Source: Bacillota bacterium (lineage in GTDB: Bacteria; Bacillota; Sulfobacillia; JAJYWN01). Taken from it: DNA of 64,000 bases. The translations under genes were made by a program, and so were the position numbers. The notes beneath the pieces are model-generated. The model did not search any database, was not told the origin of the DNA, and saw nothing but the letters and a program-made list of their open reading frames with translations. Below, piece by piece: positions 54,092 to 62,852 of the stretch (its first letter is position 1; every line of letters starts with the position of its first letter). The DNA lies in assembly GCA_021791495.1 (NCBI GenBank), contig JAJYWN010000005.1, positions 39,366 through 103,365 on the forward strand, given 5' to 3'.

Positions 54092-55629
54092 TTGCCTTGC
54101 CCTCGATCCTCTTTCTTGTTGTCCTCTTTCCTGCTATCGGGTCTATCGCTCTTGGTACGGTCGTTCTCCTTGCCCACGTTGCCGGTGTCCTTACCTGGTT
54201 TGGTCCCTTTGGCCGGCCCCGAACTGATCCACTTCTCCTTGGCTTTCGAACCGCTTCCTTCGGTGGTGTCTCCCACCCCGGGCCTGGTTTCCGGAAGGGG
54301 GGCGTAGCCGGACCTGCCTGCCCGGCTCTCGCCCTGATCCCAGCGTCCGTCCCCGACCGCCTGGCCCCTGCCGGCCGGCGGGCCGACCCCGGGCAGACCG
54401 GGCGCCACGTTGGGCGGCTTACCAGGTGGAGCCCCCGTCTTGGTGCCGGTACCGGGCGCCGAGCTTACTTCTGGTGGCCGGGTCGGGCCGGCGGGTGTCG
54501 TGGGCGATCCAGACTGACCCCCGCTCATGCCCACGGTCGAGCCTTTGCCGGGCGTCTCGCCACCAGGGTTCGAGCCCTTGTCTTTGTCCTCATCACCCTC
54601 GGGCTTAGTCGAGCCCGCCGGTTTGGGAGACTTCCCCGCGTCCTTGCCCTGCGCGGGCACCGTCCCCTGACTGCCCTTATCCTTATTGCCGGACGCGTCC
54701 TTGCTCTTGTCTTGGTCCTTGTCTTGACCCTTGTCCTTGTCCTTTTCGGACCTGTCCCGGAACTCCTGGACCAAGGGGTGGAAATCCTTGACCTGGGCGG
54801 CCTTTCCGACCACCTCGCCCACCTGGCCCCCCGCGTTCTTGATGGCCTGGGTCACGCTCCCGGACTTCAGGTCGTCCACGGACACCCGCAGGTTCTCTCC
54901 CTGGGCCGCCAGGAGGATGGCGAACTTGCCTTGAGAAAGGCCCTCGTTGTGGGCTTCCTCACGTGTTTCCGCGTCCACCTTCAGGCCCTGCACGGCGTTG
55001 GTCTTGTTCGCTTTGGCGAGGGTCGCCTCCACGCTGGCTTTCGTGTCGGCCAGGGCCTTTTCGGCCACCGCGGTTTCCGGCGTCGCCACTCTAGTCTGGG
55101 TAGTCTGCGCACTCACGGTCGCCGAAGGCGCCGGGGACGTCGTGATGATGACCAAGCCGTCAGGAGTCCCGAGGTACCCGGCGTCCACGGCCATCTCGAC
55201 CAACTGCGACACTACCTTGTGAACAGGCCCGGAGAATGACCGGCCCTGGATCAGTTTGGCCGCATCGTCGTTCAGAGCGGTCACAGACGAAGTGCGCCCG
55301 CGGGCATCCATTCCCACTTCGAAACTGGGGTTGATATCCACACTTAGATACGCCACCGTGGCCAGCGGGCGGTTGTAGATGCGTCCAGCTACCGGCATAC
55401 CGACAGCCACCAGCGCCACCAGGAGAGCCAGGGCGGCCACGGCCGGTCTGGCCGACAGCCAGTTGCGCCAGGCGCCGCGGGCCGCCATCGAGTGGTCGAG
55501 TCTGACCTCCTGACCCACCACCCAGTGCGCCCCATCGGGGACGGCGGCGGCCCGGAACTCCCCGCCCGGACACAGCAGGGTGGCTCTACCCTTTTTGATT
55601 TCGAGGACCAGCCCTCTACGACTGTCCAA
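54082..55629 (-). CDS. rsgI: Anti-sigma-I factor RsgI with long disordered tail
   Basis: A 515-residue transmembrane protein. The N-terminal RsgI domain (MDSRRGLVLEIKKGRATLLCPGGEFRAA) binds SigI in the cytoplasm. After the membrane helix (VAALALLVALVAVGMPVAG) comes a conserved juxtamembrane domain with VAYLSVDINPSFEVGMDARG, including the Asn-Pro pair described as an autoproteolytic site in clostridial RsgI. The C-terminal 250 residues are low complexity, Lys/Asp then Pro/Gly-rich (KDKGQDKDQDKSKD), without a carbohydrate-binding domain. The signal it senses is unknown. TTG start; sigI lies 18 bases upstream. Confidence 0.88.
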   Translation of the reverse strand: MDSRRGLVLEIKKGRATLLCPGGEFRAAAVPDGAHWVVGQEVRLDHSMAARGAWRNWLSARPAVAALALLVALVAVGMPVAGRIYNRPLATVAYLSVDINPSFEVGMDARGRTSSVTALNDDAAKLIQGRSFSGPVHKVVSQLVEMAVDAGYLGTPDGLVIITTSPAPSATVSAQTTQTRVATPETAVAEKALADTKASVEATLAKANKTNAVQGLKVDAETREEAHNEGLSQGKFAILLAAQGENLRVSVDDLKSGSVTQAIKNAGGQVGEVVGKAAQVKDFHPLVQEFRDRSEKDKDKGQDKDQDKSKDASGNKDKGSQGTVPAQGKDAGKSPKPAGSTKPEGDEDKDKGSNPGGETPGKGSTVGMSGGQSGSPTTPAGPTRPPEVSSAPGTGTKTGAPPGKPPNVAPGLPGVGPPAGRGQAVGDGRWDQGESRAGRSGYAPLPETRPGVGDTTEGSGSKAKEKWISSGPAKGTKPGKDTGNVGKENDRTKSDRPDSRKEDNKKEDRGQGKGH

Positions 55630-55647
55630 GTGTCCCGTCTCCTCTGT

Positions 55648-56391
55648 CTACTTCAGCACATATTCCCGGAGGTACTCAAAGTCGTCGATCAGGATCAGGA
55701 CCACGGCGATGATGTACTTGCGCTGACGCTCCAAGGTCTTCCGGCTGACGTCGACCTCTTCGCTCAAGAGCTTGAGCGGCAACTCCTTCTTGGACTTCAA
55801 GTACTTCACCAGTTCACCGCTGCCCGCCACCAAACGAGCGGCGGCAATGGCCCGACGCCTGGCGTCTTCATGCCTGGGACTGGACCGGACCAGGTCATCC
55901 AGGCCGATGCCGTAGTTCGCCAGCACTCCACAGTATCGGAGAATCTCTTCCCGCCGGGCTTCCGTCTCCGAGGCGGCTTCAAAAGCCTCCACGGCTTGGG
56001 CCGCTTCAAGGGGGTTGATGACCGAACCTTCTTCGTTCTCCTCCTCGAAGCTGGTCAACGGGACTTCGCGGCGCCGCCGGTTCGCTTCACGCCGGAAGAA
56101 GTCTATCAGACGACGCTTTATGACTGTCTCGGCGAAAGCCAGGAAAGCCACATTGCGCTCCGGTTCGAAGCTATCAACTGCTTCGTTCAAAGCCGATAGC
56201 GCCACACTGAACTCGTCGTCGACGTCCGGATCGATACGCCGACCCGCCGCCTGTGCCGCGACGCGCAAAGCGAACGGGGTGAAGGCACGTATCAGCCGCT
56301 CCCGCGACTCATCGCTCCCTGCCCGCGCTTCCCGAACGAGTTCATCCGGGGTTTTCTTGTTGGGTTTTTCCTTCGTCCAGAGAAAACCCAC
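55648..56391 (-). CDS. sigI: RNA polymerase sigma factor SigI
   Basis: A 247-residue SigI. The N-terminal region 2 (RERLIRAFTPFALRVAAQAAGRRIDPDVDDEFSVALSALNEAVDSFEPERN and FLAFAETVIKRRLIDFFRRE) is conserved, and the C-terminal domain (YLKSKKELPLKLLSEEVDVSRKTLERQRKYIIAVVLILIDDFEYLREYV) replaces region 4. Pairing with rsgI downstream is diagnostic. In Bacillus it is heat-inducible, and in cellulolytic clostridia it controls polysaccharide enzymes. The start is GTG. An ACCCC..CGAA pair upstream has the wrong spacing for an autoregulated promoter. Confidence 0.93.
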   Translation of the reverse strand: MGFLWTKEKPNKKTPDELVREARAGSDESRERLIRAFTPFALRVAAQAAGRRIDPDVDDEFSVALSALNEAVDSFEPERNVAFLAFAETVIKRRLIDFFRREANRRRREVPLTSFEEENEEGSVINPLEAAQAVEAFEAASETEARREEILRYCGVLANYGIGLDDLVRSSPRHEDARRRAIAAARLVAGSGELVKYLKSKKELPLKLLSEEVDVSRKTLERQRKYIIAVVLILIDDFEYLREYVLK

Positions 56392-56527
56392 TTCGCCACC
56401 CCAGTCACCTAATAGTTCGAGGGACGGTCAATGTTTCTAGGGGTAACACACCAGGGCCGCCACAACGTTCCGATGCATAGCTGGTGAGAAAGCTAGTTTC
56501 TCCCTGGTTTGGTTGGCATCCTGCCAG

Positions 56528-56746
56528 CTACCTGCGGAAAAGAATTGACAAAAGGACGGTGAGGAGAACGCTCAGCAAAATGCTGGTGGCCAGCGGAAAG
56601 TAGAAGGTGACTGGACCACGGCGGATGAGGATGTCGCCGGGGAGCCGGCCGATGCCGGTGAAACGGCCGCCAATAGTGAACAGAAGGCCGAGGGCTATCA
56701 GGACCAGCCCCATGATGATGAGCAAACGACCGAAGGACGTTCCCAC
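56528..56746 (-). CDS. DUF2905 family membrane protein
   Basis: A 72-residue protein with two membrane helices (LLIIMGLVLIALGLLFTIGG and LATSILLSVLLTVLLSILF) and the conserved RLPGDILIRRGPVTFYFPL segment between them. Function unknown. The real start is GTG with GGAGG 10 bases before; the 242-residue ORF in the track overlaps queH and is wrong. It lies after queH in the ruv region, a common Firmicute position. Confidence 0.88.
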   Translation of the reverse strand: MGTSFGRLLIIMGLVLIALGLLFTIGGRFTGIGRLPGDILIRRGPVTFYFPLATSILLSVLLTVLLSILFRR

Positions 56747-56762
56747 CCTGGCCCGGCCTCCC

Positions 56763-57380
56763 TCACAACATTGGCCTGACGGGAGGGTCCATTCCCGCTC
56801 GGGCCCTTGCCTCGCCCCGGCGCCGCTCTTCGCGGGCCGCCCGCCGGGCGCGGCTCTCTTCGAGACTGTACGTGCACCCACAGTAATTCTGCCGGTATAA
56901 CCCCAGTTCTCTCGACCGGTTGATACTCTCCCGGTACCAGGGGCGGAAATCACGGAAGAGAAAGGGCACGCCGGCTGCCCGTCCCGCCTCCTCCCCCACC
57001 CGCAAGAGCCACTCCTGGTCTTGGTACGGGCTGATGAGGAGCGTGGTGGTGAAGGCCTGCGCCCCCAGGCGCCGCGCCTCGGCCGCCACCGCCCCCAGAC
57101 GGACGGCATAGCAGTGGCGGCAGCGGTATCCCTGGCGTAGGTCCGGTTCCGGGCCCAGGGCGGCGAGATACCGGTCGGGCTCGTACCTTTCCTCCACCCG
57201 CAGGGGCATGCCGCTGGCCTCGGCGTACCGACGCAGGTTCTCCAGACGCCGGCCATACTCTTCCTCCGGGTGGATATTGGGGTTGGTGTAAAAACCGGTC
57301 ACCGCATGGCCCTCACCAGCCAGGACGGGAAAGACTCCGCTGGCGCAGGGGCCGCAGCAACAGTGAAGAAGTAGGCGCAA
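56763..57380 (-). CDS. queH: Epoxyqueuosine reductase QueH (DUF208)
   Basis: A 205-residue Fe-S protein. LLLHCCCGPCASGVFPVL, GYRCRHCYAVRL and QNYCGCTYSL carry the conserved cysteine pairs of QueH, which reduces epoxyqueuosine in tRNA without cobalamin (unlike QueG). With queA and tgt nearby it completes the last steps of queuosine synthesis in this region. The start is TTG. It follows ruvB. Confidence 0.93.
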   Translation of the reverse strand: MRLLLHCCCGPCASGVFPVLAGEGHAVTGFYTNPNIHPEEEYGRRLENLRRYAEASGMPLRVEERYEPDRYLAALGPEPDLRQGYRCRHCYAVRLGAVAAEARRLGAQAFTTTLLISPYQDQEWLLRVGEEAGRAAGVPFLFRDFRPWYRESINRSRELGLYRQNYCGCTYSLEESRARRAAREERRRGEARARAGMDPPVRPML

Positions 57381-57382
57381 GT

Positions 57383-58477
57383 CTATCCCTCGAAGAGGCG
57401 CGGCTGTCTTCCGTCCCGCGCGGCCGAGCCCGGGGCCGGTGACGACGAGGCAGAGGTCGCCGCGCCATTGGCGGCTGCTTCGACAGTCAGCCCAAGGTGA
57501 CTGGCGGCCGCGCCGGTGGTCATCCGCCCGCGCGGAGTCCGCTGGAGAAAACCGATCTGGATGAGAAAAGGTTCGTATACGTCCTCGATGGTCTCCACTT
57601 CCTCGGCAATCGCGGCCGCCAGAGTCTCGACCCCCACCGGCCCCCCCTTGAACTTCTCGACTATCATGCTCAGCATCTTCCGGTCTATCTCGTCCAATCC
57701 CAAGGGGTCGACGCGGAACAGGCCGAGGGCCTGGTCGGCCACGTCGCGGGTAACGCGTCCGCCGGCCCGCACTTGGGCAAAGTCGCGGACCCGCTTCAGC
57801 AGGCGGTTGGCAATGCGCGGCGTACCACGGGAGCGCCGGGCGATCTCCTGGGCGCCGTGGGGGTCCACGTCGATGTTGAGGATACGGGCGGACCGGTTGA
57901 TGATGGCGACCAGTTCATCCACGGCATAGAAATCCAGGCGGTTGATGACCCCAAACCGGTCGCGGAGGGGCGAGGTCAGAAGTCCGGCGCGGGTGGTGGC
58001 TCCGATCAACGTGAAGCGAGGGAGGTCCAGGCGCAGCGAACGGGCGGCCGGCCCCTTCCCGATGATAATATCCAGGGCGAAGTCCTCCATCGCCGGATAC
58101 AGGACTTCCTCCACCGTACGGGAAAGGCGGTGAATCTCATCGATGAACAGGACGTCGCCTTCGGCCAGGTTGGTCAGGATGGCGGCCAGATCCCCAGGCC
58201 GCTCCACCGCCGGTCCGGACGTGGAGTGAATGTTGACCCCGAGTTCGTTCGCGATGACGTGGGCCAGGGTGGTCTTGCCCAGACCCGGAGGGCCATAGAG
58301 CAGCACATGGTCCAAGGGCTCGGACCGCTCCTTGGCCGCGGAGATGAAAATGCCAAGCGTCTCCTTGATGTGGGTCTGCCCTGTGTACTCTTCGAGGCTG
58401 CGCGGGCGCAGTGACAGATCCAAGGCGCGGTCGTCGTCGCGCTTTTTCGGGGAAACGATTCTCTCTTCTGACTCCAT
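57383..58477 (-). CDS. ruvB: Holliday junction DNA helicase RuvB
   Basis: A 364-residue AAA+ motor. [21 protein letters not shown] (Walker A), [25 protein letters not shown] (Walker B), the sensor [17 protein letters not shown] and the winged-helix end [14 protein letters not shown] are intact. A Ser/Ala/Pro-rich tail follows. It drives branch migration with RuvA. A truncated repeat copy lies in the 96-base gap to ruvA. Confidence 0.97.
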   Translation of the reverse strand: MESEERIVSPKKRDDDRALDLSLRPRSLEEYTGQTHIKETLGIFISAAKERSEPLDHVLLYGPPGLGKTTLAHVIANELGVNIHSTSGPAVERPGDLAAILTNLAEGDVLFIDEIHRLSRTVEEVLYPAMEDFALDIIIGKGPAARSLRLDLPRFTLIGATTRAGLLTSPLRDRFGVINRLDFYAVDELVAIINRSARILNIDVDPHGAQEIARRSRGTPRIANRLLKRVRDFAQVRAGGRVTRDVADQALGLFRVDPLGLDEIDRKMLSMIVEKFKGGPVGVETLAAAIAEEVETIEDVYEPFLIQIGFLQRTPRGRMTTGAAASHLGLTVEAAANGAATSASSSPAPGSAARDGRQPRLFEG

Positions 58478-58518
58478 CGGTCAACCCCAATCCCGACCGT
58501 GACCCGGTCGCCAGCTCA

Positions 58519-58574
58519 TAATGGGGGCCGCTTGAACTTGGTGGGGGCCGCACTCTCCGCCGCCCGAACGCCTC
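58519..58574. repeat. Half copy of the nested palindromic repeat
   Basis: Between ruvB and ruvA the sequence ATGGGGGCCGCTTGAACTTG...GTGGGGGCCGCACTCTCCGCCGCCCGAACGC matches the first half of copy 2 at 6766-6868 with about three mismatches in 53 bases. The second half is missing; ruvA's stop codon abuts the end. No coding capacity. Confidence 0.75.
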
Positions 58575-59257
58575 TAAAGTTTGCGAAGCGACCGGCGGAC
58601 GAGTTCGCCGGCGTCAGCGCCGCGTGAGGCCCCGCCAGTGCCGCCCGCACCGGCCGCTCCGGCCGGCCCGTCACCTGTCGCCGCTCCGGCCGCCGCTTCC
58701 TTGGCGGCCTCCTGACCGGACTTCTCCACGGCCTTGGCCGCTTCGGCGCGGTTATAACCCAGAGCAACCAAGGCTTCCACGGCCTCGGCGACGGGGTCGG
58801 CCGGCACGAATTCCTTCGAGGGGACTCCGAACTTCTCCGCCGTGCCTTCCCAAAGCTGCCCAACTTTCTCCTTTAGCTCCATCACCAGCCGCTGGGCCGT
58901 CTTCTTCCCCACGCCGGGCAGCTTGGTGAGAGAGGTAACGTCTTCGTACAGGATGGCGCGGAGGAAGTCGCGGGGGCCGGCGCCGGAGAGGACTCCTAAA
59001 GCGACCTTCGGCCCGACGCCTTGCACCGTCTGAAGCAACTCGAAGAGATCGCGCTCCTCGGCGGTCAGAAAACCGTAGAGGGCGACGCCGTCTTCCTTCA
59101 CGTGATAATGGGTGAACAGCCGGACGTGGGAGCCGGTGTCGCTCAGTTTCGAGCGGGTGGAAAGCGGGATGTAGACCTTGTAACCAAGCCCTCCGGCTTC
59201 CACCACTACGTGGTCGAGGCCCAGATGAATCAGTTCACCGCTGACCGAGGCGATCAT
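58574..59257 (-). CDS. ruvA: Holliday junction branch-migration protein RuvA
   Basis: A 227-residue protein. MIASVSGELIHLGLDHVVVEAGGLGYKVYIPL, LFELLQTVQGVGPKVALGVLSG and the two helix-hairpin-helix motifs (LPGVGKKTAQRLVMELKEKV) bind the junction. It is slightly longer than usual due to an Ala/Gly-rich linker before the C-terminal RuvB-binding domain. The start is ATG overlapping the ruvC stop (ATGA), with GGAGGTGG 7 bases upstream; the ORF-track start is 60 bases too early. Confidence 0.96.
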   Translation of the reverse strand: MIASVSGELIHLGLDHVVVEAGGLGYKVYIPLSTRSKLSDTGSHVRLFTHYHVKEDGVALYGFLTAEERDLFELLQTVQGVGPKVALGVLSGAGPRDFLRAILYEDVTSLTKLPGVGKKTAQRLVMELKEKVGQLWEGTAEKFGVPSKEFVPADPVAEAVEALVALGYNRAEAAKAVEKSGQEAAKEAAAGAATGDGPAGAAGAGGTGGASRGADAGELVRRSLRKL

Positions 59258-59766
59258 ATCCGCCCACCTCCTCCTCTGGTAACGGCAGCCGCGAACTCGA
59301 CCGGCGTATTCAGACAACAGATGGCGATGGCCAAGGCATCGGCGGCATCGTCCGGTTCGGGCGTCTCGCGCAACCCCAGGATGGTTTTCACCATGAACTG
59401 GATCTGTTCTTTATCGGCCTTGCCGTATCCGGTGACCGCCAGCTTCACCTCGCCGGGGGTGAACTCGCGCACGGGGAGGCCCGCCTCCGCGGCGGCCAAA
59501 AGGGCCACCCCGCGGGCCTGACCCACGGCGATGGCCGTGGTGACGTTGCGGCTAAAGAACAGCTTCTCTACGGAGACGACTTCGGGGGAGTGGGTACGGA
59601 TGATTTGACGGAGGTTCTCCGCCAGATAGAGGAGGCGTTCCGCCGGGCTGGCCTTGGCTGGCGGTGTGAGACACCCGTGGGCCACCCAGGCCGCGCGGGT
59701 GCCTTTCGACGTGACCAGGCCGTATCCCAGCCGGGCCGTGCCCGGGTCCACCCCCATCACCAGCAA
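59254..59766 (-). CDS. ruvC: Holliday junction resolvase RuvC
   Basis: A 170-residue RNase H-fold nuclease. The acidic catalytic residues lie in GVDPGTARLGYG, VVSVEKLFFSRN, and EPDDAADALAIAICC. It cuts four-way junctions with RuvAB. The start could be TTG (59766) or the ATG three codons later; an in-frame TAG lies directly before the TTG. Confidence 0.96.
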   Translation of the reverse strand: MLVMGVDPGTARLGYGLVTSKGTRAAWVAHGCLTPPAKASPAERLLYLAENLRQIIRTHSPEVVSVEKLFFSRNVTTAIAVGQARGVALLAAAEAGLPVREFTPGEVKLAVTGYGKADKEQIQFMVKTILGLRETPEPDDAADALAIAICCLNTPVEFAAAVTRGGGGRI

Positions 59767-60086
59767 CTACCGCCCGCCCCCCTCGTCTGCGGCAGCGCCT
59801 CTTTGTGGCGCCTTCCCGCGGCGCCGTTCCTTGGCACCCTTGTCCTCGGCCCGCTTTCGCGTCCTCGGCCCGCTCCCGTGGCGTATTCAACGGGGGCGGG
59901 ACATTTCCTTTCCTGGAAAGAAGAAGGCCACCTACAGACTAGCTTCGGCTCGTCGACCCGTCCGCATCAGGCGGTGACGGGGTGGTGACAGTTGGCTGGC
60001 CGGGGCTGTGGGAACACGAGTGATGATGTGCTCTAGACCAGCGGATTTACACCGGCCCAATGTACGTTCGGCCTGGTCGCCGACAG
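59767..60086. other. 320-base gap between bofC and ruvC with no gene
   Basis: No convincing gene or consensus promoter. It holds a 14-base direct repeat, GTCCTCGGCCCGCT, at 59842-59855 and 59861-59874 (19-base period), and a small CTTTCC-T-GGAAAG hairpin at 59907-59919. The 112-residue minus-strand ORF across the ruvC start is Arg/Gly-rich with no family resemblance and is treated as a shadow. Confidence 0.6.
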
Positions 60087-60773
60087 CTAGTCGCTGAGGC
60101 CCTCCAGGAGTGCGAAGAGCTCCTCGTCTCCTTCCACCGCCACGCCGGCGGTGAGCCGTTCCTTGTCCTCCTGCCGGAGTTGATCGACCCGCACACCAGT
60201 AGGGTAGTCCACCATCAGGTGGGGCGGCTTGCCGTAGAATACCACCACCTCACCGTCTGTGATGGTGATGTAGCGGTACCGCGCCATGTCGGGGCACAGG
60301 GAGTCCACGGTCCTGGTGAGGATGACGTAGTCCTTCGAGAATAGAGTGACCTCATAGTCGGCTACGGCGGCCTTGAGAGCTTTCAGGTCCCTGCCGACGA
60401 AGGGGGCGGGGTTGGAGTCCTGCTCTTCCTGGCAGCCGCAGCTGCTATACACGACCCGGTAGGTCAGGCGTGTCTCCGGGCCCACGACCACGCCGGGGGC
60501 CGAGTTCACCCCGGAACCCGCTACGCCATCGCCTGTCACCGGCAGGGTCGCGTCCCATGCCGAAAGTGCCGGTTCGGATGATCCGGACGGCGTTTCCGAG
60601 CCCGGTCCGGGTTGGCCGGAGCCAGGGGGCTCGGCCGGAGCGAGGCCCAGGTACGGGCCAAGCCCGCCTCCCAGGGCCACGGCCGCGGCGAAACCTACCG
60701 TGAAAATGGCCCCCAAGAGGAGGACGAATCGCCTCCGCCGCAAGGCCAGGCGCCGCCGGCCCCACATCCACAT
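60087..60773 (-). CDS. bofC: BofC-like sporulation protein
   Basis: A 228-residue secreted protein: N-terminal signal or anchor (FVLLLGAIFTVGFAAAVAL), a variable Gly/Ser/Pro region of about 60 residues, then a conserved C-terminal domain (TYRVVYSSCGCQEEQ, RYRYITITDGEVVVFYGKPPHLMVDYPTGVRVDQLRQEDKERLTAG) that resembles BofC. In Bacillus BofC inhibits SpoIVB protease and delays sigma-K activation, and its gene lies before ruvA. The neighbourhood matches here. No sigma-F box was found upstream. Confidence 0.78.
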   Translation of the reverse strand: MWMWGRRRLALRRRRFVLLLGAIFTVGFAAAVALGGGLGPYLGLAPAEPPGSGQPGPGSETPSGSSEPALSAWDATLPVTGDGVAGSGVNSAPGVVVGPETRLTYRVVYSSCGCQEEQDSNPAPFVGRDLKALKAAVADYEVTLFSKDYVILTRTVDSLCPDMARYRYITITDGEVVVFYGKPPHLMVDYPTGVRVDQLRQEDKERLTAGVAVEGDEELFALLEGLSD

Positions 60774-60874
60774 CTTGCCACCCCCTAACCAGAACTGCCT
60801 ACGTTTTCCAGTAGGTTGTCCGGCGAAGGGTGGGCTTATGTGTGAGAATGGGGTGAGAACGGGACAAGATACGA

Positions 60875-60898
60875 AGCCGCGGGGCGCGGCCCGCGGCT
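60875..60898 (-). terminator. Hairpin after yebC
   Basis: AGCCGCGGG and CCCGCGGCT (9-base stem, 6-base loop) lie between yebC and bofC, followed on the minus strand by TTCGTATCTTGTC. It probably acts as a terminator for the nadE-yebC transcript. Confidence 0.55.
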
Positions 60899-60965
60899 AT
60901 CCTAGTAGTTGGCTCGGCTAACGCGGCAACCTGGTTGGGTCACCCAATGCGGAGACCCGGTCGGG

Positions 60966-61694
60966 CTATTCCTTGACCTCCAGGTTCGAGTAGACGTTCT
61001 GGACGTCATCGTTCTCCTCCAGGGCTTCCAGGAGGCGGATGGCCTTTTCGGCCTGTTCCTCGTCCAGTTCCACCATGGTGGTGGGGATCTTGGTCACCTC
61101 GGCCGACTCGATCTTGAGGCCGGCCTTTACCAGCGCCTGTTTGACCCTATCCAGGTCCTCGGCGGCGGTAGTCACTGAGTACGTGTCGTCCTTCTTCAAG
61201 TCCTCGGCGCCGGCGTCCAGGGCCAGGAGCATGATGTCGTCTTCCGACCTCCTGTTCTCCGCCTCGTCCAGCAGGATCAGGCCTTTCTTATGGAACATCC
61301 AGCCCACACAACCGGTCTCGCCCAAGTTCCCGCCGTGCCGGTCGAAGATGTACCGGACGTCGGCGGCGGTACGCTTCCGGTTCGGGGTCATGGCATCGAC
61401 CACCACCGCCACGCCGCCGGGCCCGTACCCTTCGTAGGTGAGTTCCTCGTAATTGCCTTCGCCAGCGCCGCTGGCCCGCTCGATAGCGCGCTTAATGTTT
61501 TCCATGGGCATATTGATGGCCCGGGCCGCTTCCACGGCCATCCGGAGACGTAAGTTGGCTTCGATGGTAGGTGTCCCGCCCTGCCGGACGGCGACGATGA
61601 TTTCCCTGGCGGCCCGGCTGAAGGCCTTGCCCCTGGCCGCATCGGTCTTAGCTTTCTGTCTCTTGATCTGAGCCCATTTTGAATGGCCGGACAT
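60966..61694 (-). CDS. yebC: YebC/TACO1 family translation/transcription regulator
   Basis: A 242-residue protein, MSGHSKWAQIKRQKAKTDAARGKAFSRAAREIIVAVRQGG, with GYGPGGVAVVVDAMTPNRKRTAADVRYIFDRHGGNLGETGCVGWMF, all hallmark segments. YebC proteins help ribosomes through proline stretches and have been called transcription factors. ATG start. It lies 44 bases after nadE. Confidence 0.96.
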   Translation of the reverse strand: MSGHSKWAQIKRQKAKTDAARGKAFSRAAREIIVAVRQGGTPTIEANLRLRMAVEAARAINMPMENIKRAIERASGAGEGNYEELTYEGYGPGGVAVVVDAMTPNRKRTAADVRYIFDRHGGNLGETGCVGWMFHKKGLILLDEAENRRSEDDIMLLALDAGAEDLKKDDTYSVTTAAEDLDRVKQALVKAGLKIESAEVTKIPTTMVELDEEQAEKAIRLLEALEENDDVQNVYSNLEVKE

Positions 61695-61737
61695 GTTCGG
61701 ATTCCCCTTCCCTGTTTGGCGGGATCCCCTCTAACAC

Positions 61738-62484
61738 TTATAAGGCGTGCCAATCGGGGACCGGGGGAGGTTTCCGCTTGTGGTCGCTGGCGCGGTTCAT
61801 AGCCTGGATCCGCTCCACCACCGCGGCGGGACCCTCGCCCGTCAGGATATACCGGTCCAGGGCTTCGTAGGTGATGCCCATTTCGCTCTCATCGGTCTGA
61901 CCGGGCCAGAGCCCGGCCGTGGGCGCCTTCACGATGATGCGCTCGGGCACCCCGAGCACCGCCGCCACCGCCCGGACCTGAGCCTTTACCAAGTGCCCGA
62001 TGGGTAACAGGTCGCAGCCGCCGTCGCCGTATTTCGTGAAGTAGCCCACCGTCAGTTCACTGCGATTTCCCGTCCCGGACACCAGGGCGTTCCGGCGATT
62101 GGCGTGGAGATAAAGGGTAGCCATGCGCAGGCGGGCTTTGAGATTGGCCGAAGCGAGGTCTCTGGAACCCTGACTGTCGCCCAAGGCCGCCTGGCTCACC
62201 AGAAGATCGAAGACCGGGGACAGATCGATCTCTTTCGCGTTCAGGCCCAGGGACCGCGCCACCAGGTGGGCATCGTCGATGTCCACTCTCTGGCTGTGAC
62301 ACGGCATGATGATGGCAAGGTTGGCGCCGGGGGCGGCCCGCTCGGTCAAGGCTCCGACGACAGCTGAGTCGATCCCACCGGAAAGACCGTAGACGAACCC
62401 CTGGGCCCGCGCTTCCCCGAGCCGGTCACGCAGCCAGGATACTAACCGTTCGATTTCCGCCACGGCGTCCAAACCGAAAGTCAA
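61738..62484 (-). CDS. nadE: NH3-dependent NAD+ synthetase
   Basis: A 248-residue PP-loop enzyme. GLSGGIDSAVVGAL (PP loop), SGTGNRSELTVGYFTKYGDGGCDLLPIGHLVK and APTAGLWPGQTDESEMGITYEALDRYIL match the ammonia-dependent NadE. It amidates deamido-NAD. The start is TTG overlapping the MoaD-like stop as TTGA, so the two are translationally coupled. Confidence 0.95.
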   Translation of the reverse strand: MTFGLDAVAEIERLVSWLRDRLGEARAQGFVYGLSGGIDSAVVGALTERAAPGANLAIIMPCHSQRVDIDDAHLVARSLGLNAKEIDLSPVFDLLVSQAALGDSQGSRDLASANLKARLRMATLYLHANRRNALVSGTGNRSELTVGYFTKYGDGGCDLLPIGHLVKAQVRAVAAVLGVPERIIVKAPTAGLWPGQTDESEMGITYEALDRYILTGEGPAAVVERIQAMNRASDHKRKPPPVPDWHAL

Positions 62485-62771
62485 CCTCCGATCAAAGGGA
62501 CCATGACCACCACTTCGTCACCGTCGGCGACCGGGGTAGCCAGACCTTGCAGGAACCGGATGTCCCTACCGTTCAGGCGGGCCACCAGCCCGGTGGACAG
62601 GCGCCATCCTGCCATCGCCGGCGGACCCGAGGAGGTGGCCACTCCCGCTTCGACCAGCACGCGTGGGCCCCGGCCGCCAAGGTTCCGCAAGGCGTCAAGA
62701 ACGCTTGTCCCATCTACAAATGCGACCGCCGGCCGGCCGCCCAGACCTACCACTGTGACTTTGACGGGCAC
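62481..62771 (-). CDS. MoaD/ThiS-like beta-grasp protein
   Basis: A 96-residue ubiquitin-fold protein ending VADGDEVVVMVPLIGG, with the terminal Gly-Gly of sulfur-carrier proteins. GTSVLDALRNLGG and LVARLNGRDIR fit the fold. The role (molybdopterin, thiamin, tungsten cofactor or a tRNA thiolation carrier) cannot be decided. It directly precedes and overlaps nadE; no activating E1-like enzyme is in the window. Confidence 0.8.
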   Translation of the reverse strand: MPVKVTVVGLGGRPAVAFVDGTSVLDALRNLGGRGPRVLVEAGVATSSGPPAMAGWRLSTGLVARLNGRDIRFLQGLATPVADGDEVVVMVPLIGG

Positions 62772-62852
62772 GGGATAATCCCTTCCCCATGCGAGTTGTC
62801 CGCCCCTTGAGTATATGTGAGGTCGGGATGGACCGTCAAACTGGCCGAAAAG

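Noticed and set aside
56392-56470. SigI autoregulatory promoter (ACCCC..CGAA)
   Set aside because: The two parts are about 19-20 bases apart, longer than known SigI promoters.
56747-57256. Long N-terminus of the DUF2905 ORF
   Set aside because: Overlaps queH in another frame; the 72-residue form has SD and the family's length.
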